Source: Brachyspira innocens ATCC 29796
GTDB taxonomy: Bacteria > Spirochaetota > Brachyspiria > Brachyspirales > Brachyspiraceae
Length of the DNA: 44,322 nucleotides
NCBI RefSeq assembly: GCF_000384655.1
Contig: NZ_ARQI01000107.1
Location: 1 to 44,322, forward strand
Reading direction: 5' to 3'
A program made the translations under genes and the position numbers. Below the pieces are notes generated by a model. The model was given only the letters and a program-made list of their open reading frames with translations, was not told where the DNA came from and ran no database searches. Below are positions 15,880 through 24,946 of the stretch, piece by piece (position 1 is the first letter of the stretch; each line of letters starts with the position of its first letter).

Positions 15880-17163
15880 ATGGATATAATAATAATAGTG
15901 TTAATACTTTTAAACGGCATATTTGCAATGTCGGAAATAGCTGTAATTTCAGCTAGAAAATCTTCTTTAATGAAAGACAGTAAAGAAGGAGATAAAGGAG
16001 CAAAGGCTGCATTGTCTTTAGCTGATAATCCAGATAAGTTTCTATCAACCATACAAATAGGAATAACATTAATAGGTATATTAACAGGTATTTACTCTGG
16101 AGATACTGTTGCAAAAGAATTAGCAAATGTATTAAGTAAATTTAATATACCATCAGCATATGCTTCTGCATCTGCACAGATAATAGTTGTAGCTTTGGTT
16201 ACATATTTAACACTTATATTCGGAGAGCTTGTACCAAAGAGAATAGGTATGGTTATGCCAGAAAAAATAGCTAAAGTTGCAGCATCTCCTATGACATTAT
16301 TATCAAAAATAGGTGCTCCTTTTGTGTGGATTTTATCTAAAAGTGCACTATTAGTTTCTAGGGTACTTGGAATAAAAGATGATAAAAGCCCTGTAACTGA
16401 AGAAGAAATTAAATCTATGATAGAAGAAGGAAGACAGGGAGGAGAAGTAAAAGAAATTGAGCAGGATATTATAGAGCGTGCTTTCTTTTTGGGGGACAGA
16501 AAAATAGAGTCTATAATGACGCATAGAAACGACATAGTATTTTTGGATATTAATATGACAAATGAAAATATAAGAAAAATAGTGTCAAAACATTCTTTTT
16601 CTGCTTATCCTGTTGTTGATAATAATCTTGATAATATTATAGGAGTAGTTAGAGTAACTGATATATTTGATAAATTAAATACTTCAAAATCAAAGATAGA
16701 GAAATTCGTAAAGAAGGCACATTATTTTCACAACAATATGGAAGTATATTTAGTGCTTGAGGAAATGAAAAAAAATAATATAAAAATAGGGCTTGTATCT
16801 GATGAGTTCGGTAATATAGACGGAATGGTTACTCAAAGTGATATATTCGGGGCATTGGTTGGTTATGCATCTGAAGGTAAAAAAAATAATGATATAAGAA
16901 AGAGAAAGAACGGAGGCTGGTTTGTAGACGGTCAATGTCCTATTTATGATTTTTTAGATTATTTTGAAATAGAAGATGAAAATGCTTCAAGTAATTATAA
17001 TACTATAAGCGGACTTATATTAGAATTATTACAGCATGTACCTTCGGAAGGCGAGGCTTTAGAATGGAAAGGGTTTAATTTAGAGATAGTTGATATGGAC
17101 GGAGCGAGAATAGATAAACTTATAGTTAATAAAATTGAAAATAAAGAAGAAATAAATAACTAA
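15880..17163 (+). CDS. CNNM/CorC-type transporter-like protein (DUF21 plus CBS pair plus CorC domain)
   Basis: 427 residues in the order of the hemolysin/UPF0053 family. A DUF21 membrane domain covers about 1-180, with four hydrophobic segments and the FAMSEIAVISARKS and FGELVPKRIGM motifs. A CBS pair covers about 205-335 (SIMTHRNDIVFLD and YLVLEEMKKNNIKIGLVSDEFGNIDGMVTQSDI). A C-terminal CorC/HlyC domain covers about 345-425. Relatives act in Mg2+ or Co2+ extrusion. Annotation as haemolysin rests on the unrelated-in-assay TlyC name and should be treated with care. AAGGA lies 11 bases before the ATG. Confidence 0.9.
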   Translation: MDIIIIVLILLNGIFAMSEIAVISARKSSLMKDSKEGDKGAKAALSLADNPDKFLSTIQIGITLIGILTGIYSGDTVAKELANVLSKFNIPSAYASASAQIIVVALVTYLTLIFGELVPKRIGMVMPEKIAKVAASPMTLLSKIGAPFVWILSKSALLVSRVLGIKDDKSPVTEEEIKSMIEEGRQGGEVKEIEQDIIERAFFLGDRKIESIMTHRNDIVFLDINMTNENIRKIVSKHSFSAYPVVDNNLDNIIGVVRVTDIFDKLNTSKSKIEKFVKKAHYFHNNMEVYLVLEEMKKNNIKIGLVSDEFGNIDGMVTQSDIFGALVGYASEGKKNNDIRKRKNGGWFVDGQCPIYDFLDYFEIEDENASSNYNTISGLILELLQHVPSEGEALEWKGFNLEIVDMDGARIDKLIVNKIENKEEINN

Positions 17164-17166
17164 AAT

Positions 17167-17248
17167 TGCTCGAGACTGGACTTGAACCAGCACGGTGTTA
17201 CCCGACAGCACCTCAAGCTGTTGTGTCTACCTATTCCACCACCCGAGC
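17167..17248 (-). tRNA. tRNA-Leu(GAG)
   Basis: 82 nt on the minus strand. The acceptor stem GCTCGGG/CTCGAGC has one G-U pair. The anticodon stem ACAGC/GCTGT has loop TTGAGGT, so the anticodon is GAG. A long class II variable arm (CGGGTAACACCG) and TTCAAGT in the T loop are present. The discriminator is A and CCA is not encoded. It starts four bases past the stop of the facing CorC-like gene. Confidence 0.93.
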
Positions 17249-17402
17249 TTAAATAATAATTTAGGGTATTATATATTAAATAATTATTTTGTCAAATGAT
17301 TATTATCTTATTTACTTTAATTATATTTTTGTTATTATATTTTTAATTATTTTTTATTTTTATAAAGAAGTTTATTAATATTTTATTTAAAAAGGTTTTA
17401 TT

Positions 17403-18227
17403 ATGAAATACATATCTAATTTGCACACTCATACCATTTACTGTGACGGAAAAAATACTGTAGAAGAAAATATAGAAACTGCTATAAATAAAGGACTAAT
17501 AAGCATAGGTTTTTCTGGGCATTCTCATTTTGAAAAAGATGATACTTCTATGAGCAGAGAAAATACTATTAAATATTTAGAAAATATCAAAAAAGCTAAA
17601 GATATTTATAAAGATAAAATACAGGTTTATCTTGGCATAGAAGGTGATTATTATTCTAATTTAAATAAAGACACTGATAAAGAAATGGGGCTTGATTATA
17701 GAATAGGCTCTGTACATTATATCGATGACGGAAAGGGTAATTATTTTCCTATAGATATGTCAAAAGAAAGTTTTAATGATACTATTAATTATTTTGGTAG
17801 TATTAAAGAAGTTATTTACAGATACTATGATAATGTTATTAAAATGATAGAAAAACAAAATCCAGATATTATAGGGCATTTAGACCTTGTAAGAAAGTAT
17901 AATTTAAATAAAGAATATTTTACTGAAGAAGAAGATTGGTATTTAAAAAAGATAGATGAAGTAATTGAGGTTATAAAAAAAAGCGGAAGTATAGCTGAAA
18001 TAAATACAAAGATTATGAACAAAAATAATTTAAATGCTCATTATCCGAATAAAAATACAATAAAAAAATTATTAGAAAAAAACATACCCATTATGATTAA
18101 TTCAGATGCTCATAATGCCAATAATATAGATCATTGTTATAAAGAAGTTATTGAAGAATTAAAAAAACTAGGTGTTTCTAATATAAAAGTTTTGTATGAT
18201 AATAATTTTAATGATGTGAGTATATAA
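17403..18227 (+). CDS. PHP-domain histidinol-phosphatase family protein
   Basis: 274 residues. PHP metal-binding motifs are in order: NLHTHTIYCDGKNT at the N-terminus (HxH plus D), GFSGHSHF, EGDYY near residue 80, GSVHYID, DIIGHLDLVRKYN, and INSDAHNANNI near the C-terminus. This is the arrangement of HisJ/HisK-type histidinol phosphatases, which release histidinol in histidine synthesis. No other his genes are nearby, so the substrate could be another phosphomonoester. AAAAGG lies before the ATG. Confidence 0.85.
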   Translation: MKYISNLHTHTIYCDGKNTVEENIETAINKGLISIGFSGHSHFEKDDTSMSRENTIKYLENIKKAKDIYKDKIQVYLGIEGDYYSNLNKDTDKEMGLDYRIGSVHYIDDGKGNYFPIDMSKESFNDTINYFGSIKEVIYRYYDNVIKMIEKQNPDIIGHLDLVRKYNLNKEYFTEEEDWYLKKIDEVIEVIKKSGSIAEINTKIMNKNNLNAHYPNKNTIKKLLEKNIPIMINSDAHNANNIDHCYKEVIEELKKLGVSNIKVLYDNNFNDVSI

Positions 18228-18256
18228 ACAAATATAGAGCTTATCAAAAAATTAGT

Positions 18257-18496
18257 TTTTAAATTTAAATATTTGCACGGCTTCGCAGTCCACCCCCCTA
18301 TTTCTTTTGCCGCCTACTATACAAAGTACGCCTGTGGTAAGTCGCAAGGAACTATATGTTTATATACTAAAATAATAGTTTATACAACATATAAAACATT
18401 GTCTTATAATCTATTAATTATCAAAATTTTATATACAATATTGTAAACTAATTTTTAAACAAGTATATTAAAAAAGTTGATAATACATTTATAAAA
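18257..18496. repeat. Intergenic repeat element, copy 2
   Basis: Fills the gap between the PHP gene and the STAS gene. Landmarks in the same order as copy 1: TTTAAATTTA, then TGCACGGCTTCGCA (11 of 14 match), a GC-rich patch with a C6 run and GCCGCC at about 18293-18315, AT-rich sequence, and the 27-bp end motif at 18470-18496. A weak TTATCAA/TTGATAA inverted pair lies near the ends. No coding sequence recognised. Confidence 0.45.
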
Positions 18497-18511
18497 ATAA
18501 AGTTTTATATG

Positions 18512-18835
18512 TTATACTGTAAAATCTTTAGGATTTTCAAAGTATTTGATTAAACTAAATATCATTAGGCTCTTAAGAGTTGGTGATATAGATTCATCTA
18601 CATTGGTCATAAATAGCTTAACTTTTAAAGACTGAAGACTTTTGTATAATTTAAGCATTTTAGCTATTCCAGCACTGTTTATTTCTTTAACATTTTTCAT
18701 ATCAAGCACAACTAAAGGCATTCTGATATTGCAGGCTTCTTCTGAGTCTTCTATGAATTGTTTAATTTCTTCAGGAGCAGAAAGATTAGCTTCCATAACT
18801 ATAGATATATATTCGTTATTAAATTCTATAGCCAA
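18512..18835 (-). CDS. STAS-domain anti-sigma factor antagonist-like protein
   Basis: 107 residues forming a single STAS domain. The central pattern LVVLDMKNVKEINSAGIAKML matches the conserved loop that carries the phosphorylatable serine in SpoIIAA/RsbV proteins (S at the NSAG position). Such proteins bind and release a partner-switching kinase or anti-sigma factor. No kinase or phosphatase partner lies nearby. The start codon is TTG, supported by AAAGAGG eight bases upstream; no in-frame ATG gives a full domain. In spirochaetes STAS proteins may act in general stress or chemotaxis circuits. Confidence 0.82.
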   Translation of the reverse strand: MAIEFNNEYISIVMEANLSAPEEIKQFIEDSEEACNIRMPLVVLDMKNVKEINSAGIAKMLKLYKSLQSLKVKLFMTNVDESISPTLKSLMIFSLIKYFENPKDFTV

Positions 18836-18880
18836 AATTAAAACCTCTTTAATTTAAGAAAAGTATTCGTAAAAAGAATG

Positions 18881-18963
18881 TGGGCAGGGAGGGATTCGCA
18901 CCCCCGTAGACTCACGTCGGCAGATTTACAGTCTGCTGCCATTGACTGCTCGGCCACCTACCC
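18881..18963 (-). tRNA. tRNA-Tyr(GTA)
   Basis: 83 nt on the minus strand. Acceptor stem GGGTAGG/CCTGCCC, anticodon stem GCAGA/TCTGC with loop CTGTAAA (anticodon GTA), a long variable arm, and a T arm with GTGCGAATCC. Discriminator A; CCA not encoded. Confidence 0.93.
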
Positions 18964-19121
18964 ATATTAATTTGAAAACGTAAAAGAATAATAGCATGCA
19001 TACAAAAAAATGTCAATAGCAAATATTATTTTTTTAATATCTTTTTATTTATATTTGTATCTTTTTATTAGATAATGATGTATAATGATTTTATAGTTCA
19101 TTAATAATGAGGTATGAGATA

Positions 19122-20708
19122 ATGAGAAACGCTACTGCTGTTATGATATTATTATTTATTCTTTTTTCGTGCAATGCTCAGAAATATAAACTTGAAAAAA
19201 AATCTTATAATAATAAATCTTTTGACAGTGCTCAAAAAATTAATAAAGACGGCATTATAGGGCAGTTTGAAGGAATTAATACTGATTATTATTATTTTAC
19301 TATTGACGGCAATACAAAAACAGCTAATTTTTATATATCTAATTCTACATACTCTCCAGTTATTATGACTTTGTATGATTATAATACCAATATTATAAAA
19401 GTAATAAATGAACCAGAGATTAATTATCTTAATGAAGATGGTACTATTGAAGATAGTAATACAAATGCTTCTTCTAATAATAATACAAATGAAAATATTT
19501 ATTCTTATCAGGTTATGAGGGATATATATCTGCCTTACTCTCAAAATAATGAAGAAAATAAATATTATATATCTTTATCTCCTAAAGAAACAGTAAAAGA
19601 AAATATTGATTATACTTTGATAGTAGAAAAAAGAGATTATAAAGAAACTGATGAAAAAGAGCCTAATGATAAAATTTCAGCAGCACAGATTATAGATGTT
19701 AATAGCGACAACAGACTTTATACTATAGACGGATATTACAGCCAAACTTTTAACCCTACTCTAAAAACAGGCGATTTAAAAAATATGGAGATAGATGCTT
19801 ATAAGATAACAAATAGTTCATTTAATACATATTCTATTTCTATAGAGCTTTCAGGTGTTCCAGCCATTGATGCTAGTATAAGGCTTTATGATCAAAAAGG
19901 AAACTGGATAACAATGAAAGATATTAATAATACTGGAGACGGTGAAACTGTTGATAAATTAATACTATATCCTTATATGTCATATTATTTTATATTGGCA
20001 ACTACAAATGCCGTTATAAATATACCTTACAGAGTAAGCATTATAGCAAAACCATTCGATAAATATACAGAGCATGAACCTAATAATAAACCATCAGAAG
20101 CACAGACTATAGAGTTTAATCAAACTTATAAAGGGGCAATTGACTATTCATATGACAGAGATTATTATAATTTCAGCGTACCTATAAAATCAAGTGTAAA
20201 ACTTTCATATTTCCTTATAGATTCTCAGGCTATCAATATAAGTATTTCAAATGATACTTTTGGTAAAATAGCTTCTATGCCTCAAACAGATGATGAACAG
20301 ATTATAAGTCTGCCTCAGGGAAGGTATTATCTTATATTTGAAAGAGATTTAACTAAAGAAAAATGGATTAAAGGCTCTTCAAAAGCTAGAAATTATGAGT
20401 TTAGTATGAGCATTTCTAATGAGATAAGCGGTGATTATAATTACGGATATTATGATGACTTATATAATAATACAAATGCTTATGAAACTGATTATTATAA
20501 TTACAGCAATAATTATTATGAAAATAATATTCCAGAAGAACAGTTTGAAGAGAATCTTGAAAGTAATTTTAATAATACTAATAATGTTATAATAATAAGA
20601 CCTGAAGATTATAATTCTGATTATTACTATTACAGCAGTGAAGAAGAAACTAACAGTTATATTGAGCATAATGATTACAATAATGGTGATTATTATTATG
20701 AAAATTAA
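19122..20708 (+). CDS. Lipoprotein with PPC-like repeats and an Asn/Tyr-rich tail
   Basis: 528 residues from the ATG at 19122, chosen because GAGG lies nine bases upstream and the signal peptide then starts MRNATAVMILLFILFSC, a lipobox with Cys17. An ATG five codons earlier is in frame. Three related beta-rich segments follow; two open with EPND or EPNN, a linker and a DAYKI or DRDYYNF pattern, as in bacterial pre-peptidase C-terminal (PPC) domains. The last 90 residues or so are low complexity, dominated by Asn, Tyr, Asp and Glu. The protein is probably anchored in the outer or inner membrane facing the periplasm. It sits directly upstream of the AsmA-like gene and may share its transcript. 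Function unknown. Confidence 0.75.
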   Translation: MRNATAVMILLFILFSCNAQKYKLEKKSYNNKSFDSAQKINKDGIIGQFEGINTDYYYFTIDGNTKTANFYISNSTYSPVIMTLYDYNTNIIKVINEPEINYLNEDGTIEDSNTNASSNNNTNENIYSYQVMRDIYLPYSQNNEENKYYISLSPKETVKENIDYTLIVEKRDYKETDEKEPNDKISAAQIIDVNSDNRLYTIDGYYSQTFNPTLKTGDLKNMEIDAYKITNSSFNTYSISIELSGVPAIDASIRLYDQKGNWITMKDINNTGDGETVDKLILYPYMSYYFILATTNAVINIPYRVSIIAKPFDKYTEHEPNNKPSEAQTIEFNQTYKGAIDYSYDRDYYNFSVPIKSSVKLSYFLIDSQAINISISNDTFGKIASMPQTDDEQIISLPQGRYYLIFERDLTKEKWIKGSSKARNYEFSMSISNEISGDYNYGYYDDLYNNTNAYETDYYNYSNNYYENNIPEEQFEENLESNFNNTNNVIIIRPEDYNSDYYYYSSEEETNSYIEHNDYNNGDYYYEN

Positions 20709-20807
20709 TTTAGGTATTGATAAAGAATATATTATATAATATACTACTTTATAAGTGTAAATTTGTTTTATATACATGTAAAATTTTATTTAAAAGATGG
20801 TTTTTAT

Positions 20808-23800
20808 ATGATAAAAAAATTTTTTAAGAAGAAAGAAAAATCTCAGTCTTTGCCTGAAAATGATTCTGATAATAAGAAGAAAAAAAGGAAGTTCAAAAAG
20901 AGATATATACCTTTAATAATCCTTATTATACTTATTGTTGGTGTTATAGGGGCTAGAATATATTTTAATAATGAGAGAGTAAAGAATCTCATTCAGGATA
21001 TAGTTTATTCTTCTACTGACAGAAAATTAGAAATAGGCGATTTTAGTTATGCTCTTCTTTTTCCTAAAATAGAGCTTAGCGATGTTATACTTTATAATTC
21101 ATCTAATTTTAATAATGAAGAAAATATAAAAATAGATAATTTGAGATTAAAATTCTCATTATTTTCTTTGTTCTTATTAAAACTTCATATAAAAGAGTTT
21201 AGTATTGATAATTTGTATGTATATATGTTTACAGATGAAAGCGGTAATTGGAATCTTCCAGATATGCCGCCTTCAGAACCAAAGAAAGAAGAAGATACCA
21301 ATAAAGAACCTTTTGATATAAGCAAATTAGATTTTCTCAAATTAAAAGCTAATATAGAAAATATCAGAATAAATAACCTTGCTTTTAAAGCCGACAGCAA
21401 ATCATTTTTAACCAACAAACCTAATAACGGATTAATAGCAAGTTTAAGTAATTATAATCTTCATTTGGATTTACACAGCAAAAGATTTTCATTGTCTCAG
21501 GTTATGGGAGTTAATGCCCCAGAAGTTTTGAAAGATATTTATTTAAAAAGTTTTATAAGCAATAGCTTGGCATATAACGACAGCAGTATTTTCTTTAATG
21601 ATAATCCTTTATTTAATTTAGATGTATCATACCCTAAAAAAGAAGAAGGCTTTAGTGAAGATGAAATAATAATAAGATTTGATTTTGAAATAGACGAGCC
21701 TAATTTTACTTATAACGGAAAAAAAAGAGATGATATTCAGGCATCTGCTCATTTATTTGCAAGATATAATGTAAAAACACAGAGCGTATATTTAGAAAAT
21801 CTTTCATCAGAACTTTTAAATGATGAGATATTAAAAGTTATAGCATCAGCCAATCAAATATTTTCAAGCAATATAGGTGTTAATTTGGACACATTATATG
21901 CTAGGATAAATTTAGATAAAGTTAATACTTTAGTTCCTATGATTGTTCCTAATTTGGGTATAAATGTAGGTGGAATGGTTAATGTTGATGCTGATAAAAC
22001 TATAGGTACTATCAATGATTTAACTAACACTATAAATATATCTTTGGATAAAATAAAATTATCTATGGGAGATACTATTTCTGTAGATAATCTTAATTCA
22101 AAAACAAAATTGGGTTTTAGATTTAATCCAGATAATATAACAAGAGAAGACATAAAGCTTGAGCATAATACAACTATAGAGAAAGTAACAGCATTAAAAA
22201 AATACAGGGTAAATAATACAGATATCTCGTTTAGAGTTTTATCATCTTTAGACGGTGCTTTAGGAGTTGCTTCTGCTATAAGCGATCCTAATAAAAAAAG
22301 TGATACTGTGCTTTATATAGATAATATATCAACTAAATATATTAATTCGGACATTATAGTAAACGGAGCTGTAAAATTTGATGATCCTACCGATGTTAAC
22401 ATAATAGTAAAATCTCTTCCTATAGCTAATTTTTCTGGAGGACTTGCAAGAGGTTCTTTAAATTTGGATGTTAATGTCTTTGGAAAGATGATAAATGATA
22501 TAAATGCTTCAGTTAATGGAATTATAAATAACTTTTCTTATAATTTAGCTGGAGAAGTATCATCTACTGCTACAGCCAAAGTTAATGTACTTGCGAATGC
22601 TGATTTACTTACACAGAAAATAAATGTTTCTGCTCTTAATTTAGATTTGGATAATTTTCTTAATTTCAGGTCTAATCTTGATTTAAAAGGTATGGGATTA
22701 GAGGGAGGTTTTGTTAATATATCTACATTTAGAATAGCCCCTTATGCTATGAAAAACTGGCTTTCTACAAAATTTGCAGAAGCATTGGATAGTCTTCCTT
22801 TTGAAGATGATTTGAAAATGACTAGTGCTTTGGGTTATGATTTATCATTAGAGGATACTTTTGTTACAGTTACAAATTTCAGCACATTTTATGCCACAGA
22901 AAAACAGTATAAACTTCAGGACGTTACTATGAAAATAGATGCTGATGTCAATTTCGGTGAGAATTTGTATGTTGATATAAGAGAGTTTAATTTACAAAGT
23001 CCTACTAACAAATTAAAAGTGTATGCAGACGGATATTTTACACCAGTAATAAAAAATTCTGATTTGAATTATGAAGTAGGACTAGATACAGACAGTTTAT
23101 ATCTTCCTTTCGGTATAGAAATAGGAGGATTATTCAATGTAAAAGGTAATTTAAAAAGAAATATTGCTGACGGTATTTTTAAAACTGATAAATTCTTTGC
23201 AAATATGGATTCTCCAGATAAGATGTCTGTAGTATTAAAAGGCTTAACTTCTAATATAGACTATCATTTTGATTTGACTCCTACAGAAAATGAGCCTGAA
23301 GCAACAGCAGCAAGATATACCCCTCTTATTACTCAGGTACCAAATTTATTTTTTGAGCAGTTAAGAGTATATTTAAAAATTCCTCCTTTTGTAGATGACA
23401 GTATAAGAATAAGAGATTTTTCTTCATTTGTTAAAATACAAGGTCATGGACTTACCATTCAGGATTTAAAATCTTCTCTTTATATAGGCGGAGAAAAATT
23501 TGATGATAATTTATTTTTGGCTTCTATATCTAATAATACAGCCCCTAGAAGAGGTGCTATACATTTGCCTTGGCTTAATGTAGATTTGGGAAGTTTTAAT
23601 ACAAGCAGTATTAAATATGATATGCGTGTTTTGGCAAGCGATATAAATTTCAAATATTTGCTTGCTCCTGAAAACAGAGAAAAAATTAATGATGAAAAAT
23701 TACTTGTTAATCTTACAGCCGATATTGCAGGTGTGGGAGTAAGTCCTTTAAATAATATAAGACCTACTACATTTTTTGTGGGTATAAGCAAGATGTCTAC

Positions 23801-24068
23801 AGAGTTTTCTAAATTTTTAATAGAGATGATACGTCCTATGAACCCTGGTATATCTACTGTAGAAAATATAGTACAGTTTGGATATGATCCTAATTCGGTA
23901 GAGTTTAGTATATCTGCCAACAAGGTATTTACTACATTCTATTTCAGAGATCAAAATTTAGATAAAGAAAGTCAGCAGAAGCAGCAGTTAATAGCATTTG
24001 AAGGTGATAAATTCGGTCTTGAGCCTATGCCGTTTTCTGATGTAATATCATATTTAGAAGGTAATTAA
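20808..24068 (+). CDS. AsmA-like/YhdP-TamB superfamily envelope protein
   Basis: 1086 residues from the ATG at 20808 (an upstream in-frame TTG at 20763 is less likely). A Lys-rich cytoplasmic start is followed by one membrane helix, YIPLIILIILIVGVIGARIYF, and then about 1000 residues of repetitive beta-strand sequence with the AsmA-type opening (DRKLEIGDFSYALLFPKIELSDV). This architecture matches AsmA, YdbH and YhdP proteins, which form long hydrophobic grooves that carry phospholipids between the inner and outer membranes. The closely following DUF1318-like lipoprotein gene (20 bp gap) resembles the ydbH-ynbE-ydbL arrangement. The family assignment rests on architecture rather than on a single motif. 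Confidence 0.75.
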   Translation: MIKKFFKKKEKSQSLPENDSDNKKKKRKFKKRYIPLIILIILIVGVIGARIYFNNERVKNLIQDIVYSSTDRKLEIGDFSYALLFPKIELSDVILYNSSNFNNEENIKIDNLRLKFSLFSLFLLKLHIKEFSIDNLYVYMFTDESGNWNLPDMPPSEPKKEEDTNKEPFDISKLDFLKLKANIENIRINNLAFKADSKSFLTNKPNNGLIASLSNYNLHLDLHSKRFSLSQVMGVNAPEVLKDIYLKSFISNSLAYNDSSIFFNDNPLFNLDVSYPKKEEGFSEDEIIIRFDFEIDEPNFTYNGKKRDDIQASAHLFARYNVKTQSVYLENLSSELLNDEILKVIASANQIFSSNIGVNLDTLYARINLDKVNTLVPMIVPNLGINVGGMVNVDADKTIGTINDLTNTINISLDKIKLSMGDTISVDNLNSKTKLGFRFNPDNITREDIKLEHNTTIEKVTALKKYRVNNTDISFRVLSSLDGALGVASAISDPNKKSDTVLYIDNISTKYINSDIIVNGAVKFDDPTDVNIIVKSLPIANFSGGLARGSLNLDVNVFGKMINDINASVNGIINNFSYNLAGEVSSTATAKVNVLANADLLTQKINVSALNLDLDNFLNFRSNLDLKGMGLEGGFVNISTFRIAPYAMKNWLSTKFAEALDSLPFEDDLKMTSALGYDLSLEDTFVTVTNFSTFYATEKQYKLQDVTMKIDADVNFGENLYVDIREFNLQSPTNKLKVYADGYFTPVIKNSDLNYEVGLDTDSLYLPFGIEIGGLFNVKGNLKRNIADGIFKTDKFFANMDSPDKMSVVLKGLTSNIDYHFDLTPTENEPEATAARYTPLITQVPNLFFEQLRVYLKIPPFVDDSIRIRDFSSFVKIQGHGLTIQDLKSSLYIGGEKFDDNLFLASISNNTAPRRGAIHLPWLNVDLGSFNTSSIKYDMRVLASDINFKYLLAPENREKINDEKLLVNLTADIAGVGVSPLNNIRPTTFFVGISKMSTEFSKFLIEMIRPMNPGISTVENIVQFGYDPNSVEFSISANKVFTTFYFRDQNLDKESQQKQQLIAFEGDKFGLEPMPFSDVISYLEGN

Positions 24069-24087
24069 TTTATAGGGAGTAGAGAAG

Positions 24088-24702
24088 ATGAAAGTTTATA
24101 GTATAATATTTATTTCTTTTGTTGTGATGGTTTTTACAAGCTGTTCTAAACTTATATTAGTTCAGGAGCCTGAGATGCGTGTACTTGGAGGTAAAACTTT
24201 GATAGAGGCTCAGGTTTTGGGAAGATACAGACAGATAGATGAGAGTGCTTATCAAATATCTACTCTCTCAAGCGATGAGGATTTGAATCTTATTATGGTA
24301 AGTACAAATGTTTCTGATGAACTTGCCATTGAATATAAAGAAGCTCTTATAAGAAGTATGTTTAATCAAGATGAAATAAATCTCTATAAAACCAATTATT
24401 ATATAGGAGAAAATAACGGCGGATATTTGTCTTATATAGCATTTGATGTTTCAAAACCGAAAACTGTATACAGTGAAGAGAGAGTAAAATATATAAAAGA
24501 GATAATGGAAAAAGAAAATACAGACAGAAGAACCATAGCTGAATATTTAATACTTTCAGACCCAAAACTTACTATGGCAAATATAAAAGAAGTAGAAACT
24601 GCTCTATACAGAAGAAATGTACAAAAACTTATAGAAAATAGTTATTATCAGCTTCCAGATAATACTTGGAGCATTTATACTAATGAAGACAGTACAACAT
24701 AA
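24088..24702 (+). CDS. DUF1318-like lipoprotein
   Basis: 204 residues with a lipoprotein signal, MKVYSIIFISFVVMVFTSCSK (Cys19). The segment GGKTLIEAQVLGRYRQIDES and the later run of a basic helix (NTDRRTIAEYLI), a proline step and a closing YYQLPDNTWSIY are reminiscent of DUF1318/YdbL proteins, where a periplasmic helical domain ends in a Trp-containing strand. This match is by eye and moderate. GGGAGTAGAG precedes the ATG. Together with the AsmA-like neighbour it may form an envelope-spanning lipid transport unit. Confidence 0.6.
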   Translation: MKVYSIIFISFVVMVFTSCSKLILVQEPEMRVLGGKTLIEAQVLGRYRQIDESAYQISTLSSDEDLNLIMVSTNVSDELAIEYKEALIRSMFNQDEINLYKTNYYIGENNGGYLSYIAFDVSKPKTVYSEERVKYIKEIMEKENTDRRTIAEYLILSDPKLTMANIKEVETALYRRNVQKLIENSYYQLPDNTWSIYTNEDSTT

Positions 24703-24946
24703 GACTAAAAAATAAAGAAGAATTAAAAAAAATTAACAGATGATGATAATATATTTTTAAATATTTTTTTAATATTTACATAGCCTTTTCAACAATTCTG
24801 TGTATTTCGTAAGAGCAAAGATGCAGCTATAATTTAAAAATACTAAATTAAAAACTTATAAATTTTAATAAATCTATTGTGTTAAAATGAAATTAATTAT
24901 AATATTGTCACGTCAAAAATAAAAATAAAGTTGGTTATAATAATAT

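Noticed and set aside
24703-24946. Possible purine riboswitch before purF
   Set aside because: No conserved purine-riboswitch core or convincing three-stem fold could be found by eye.
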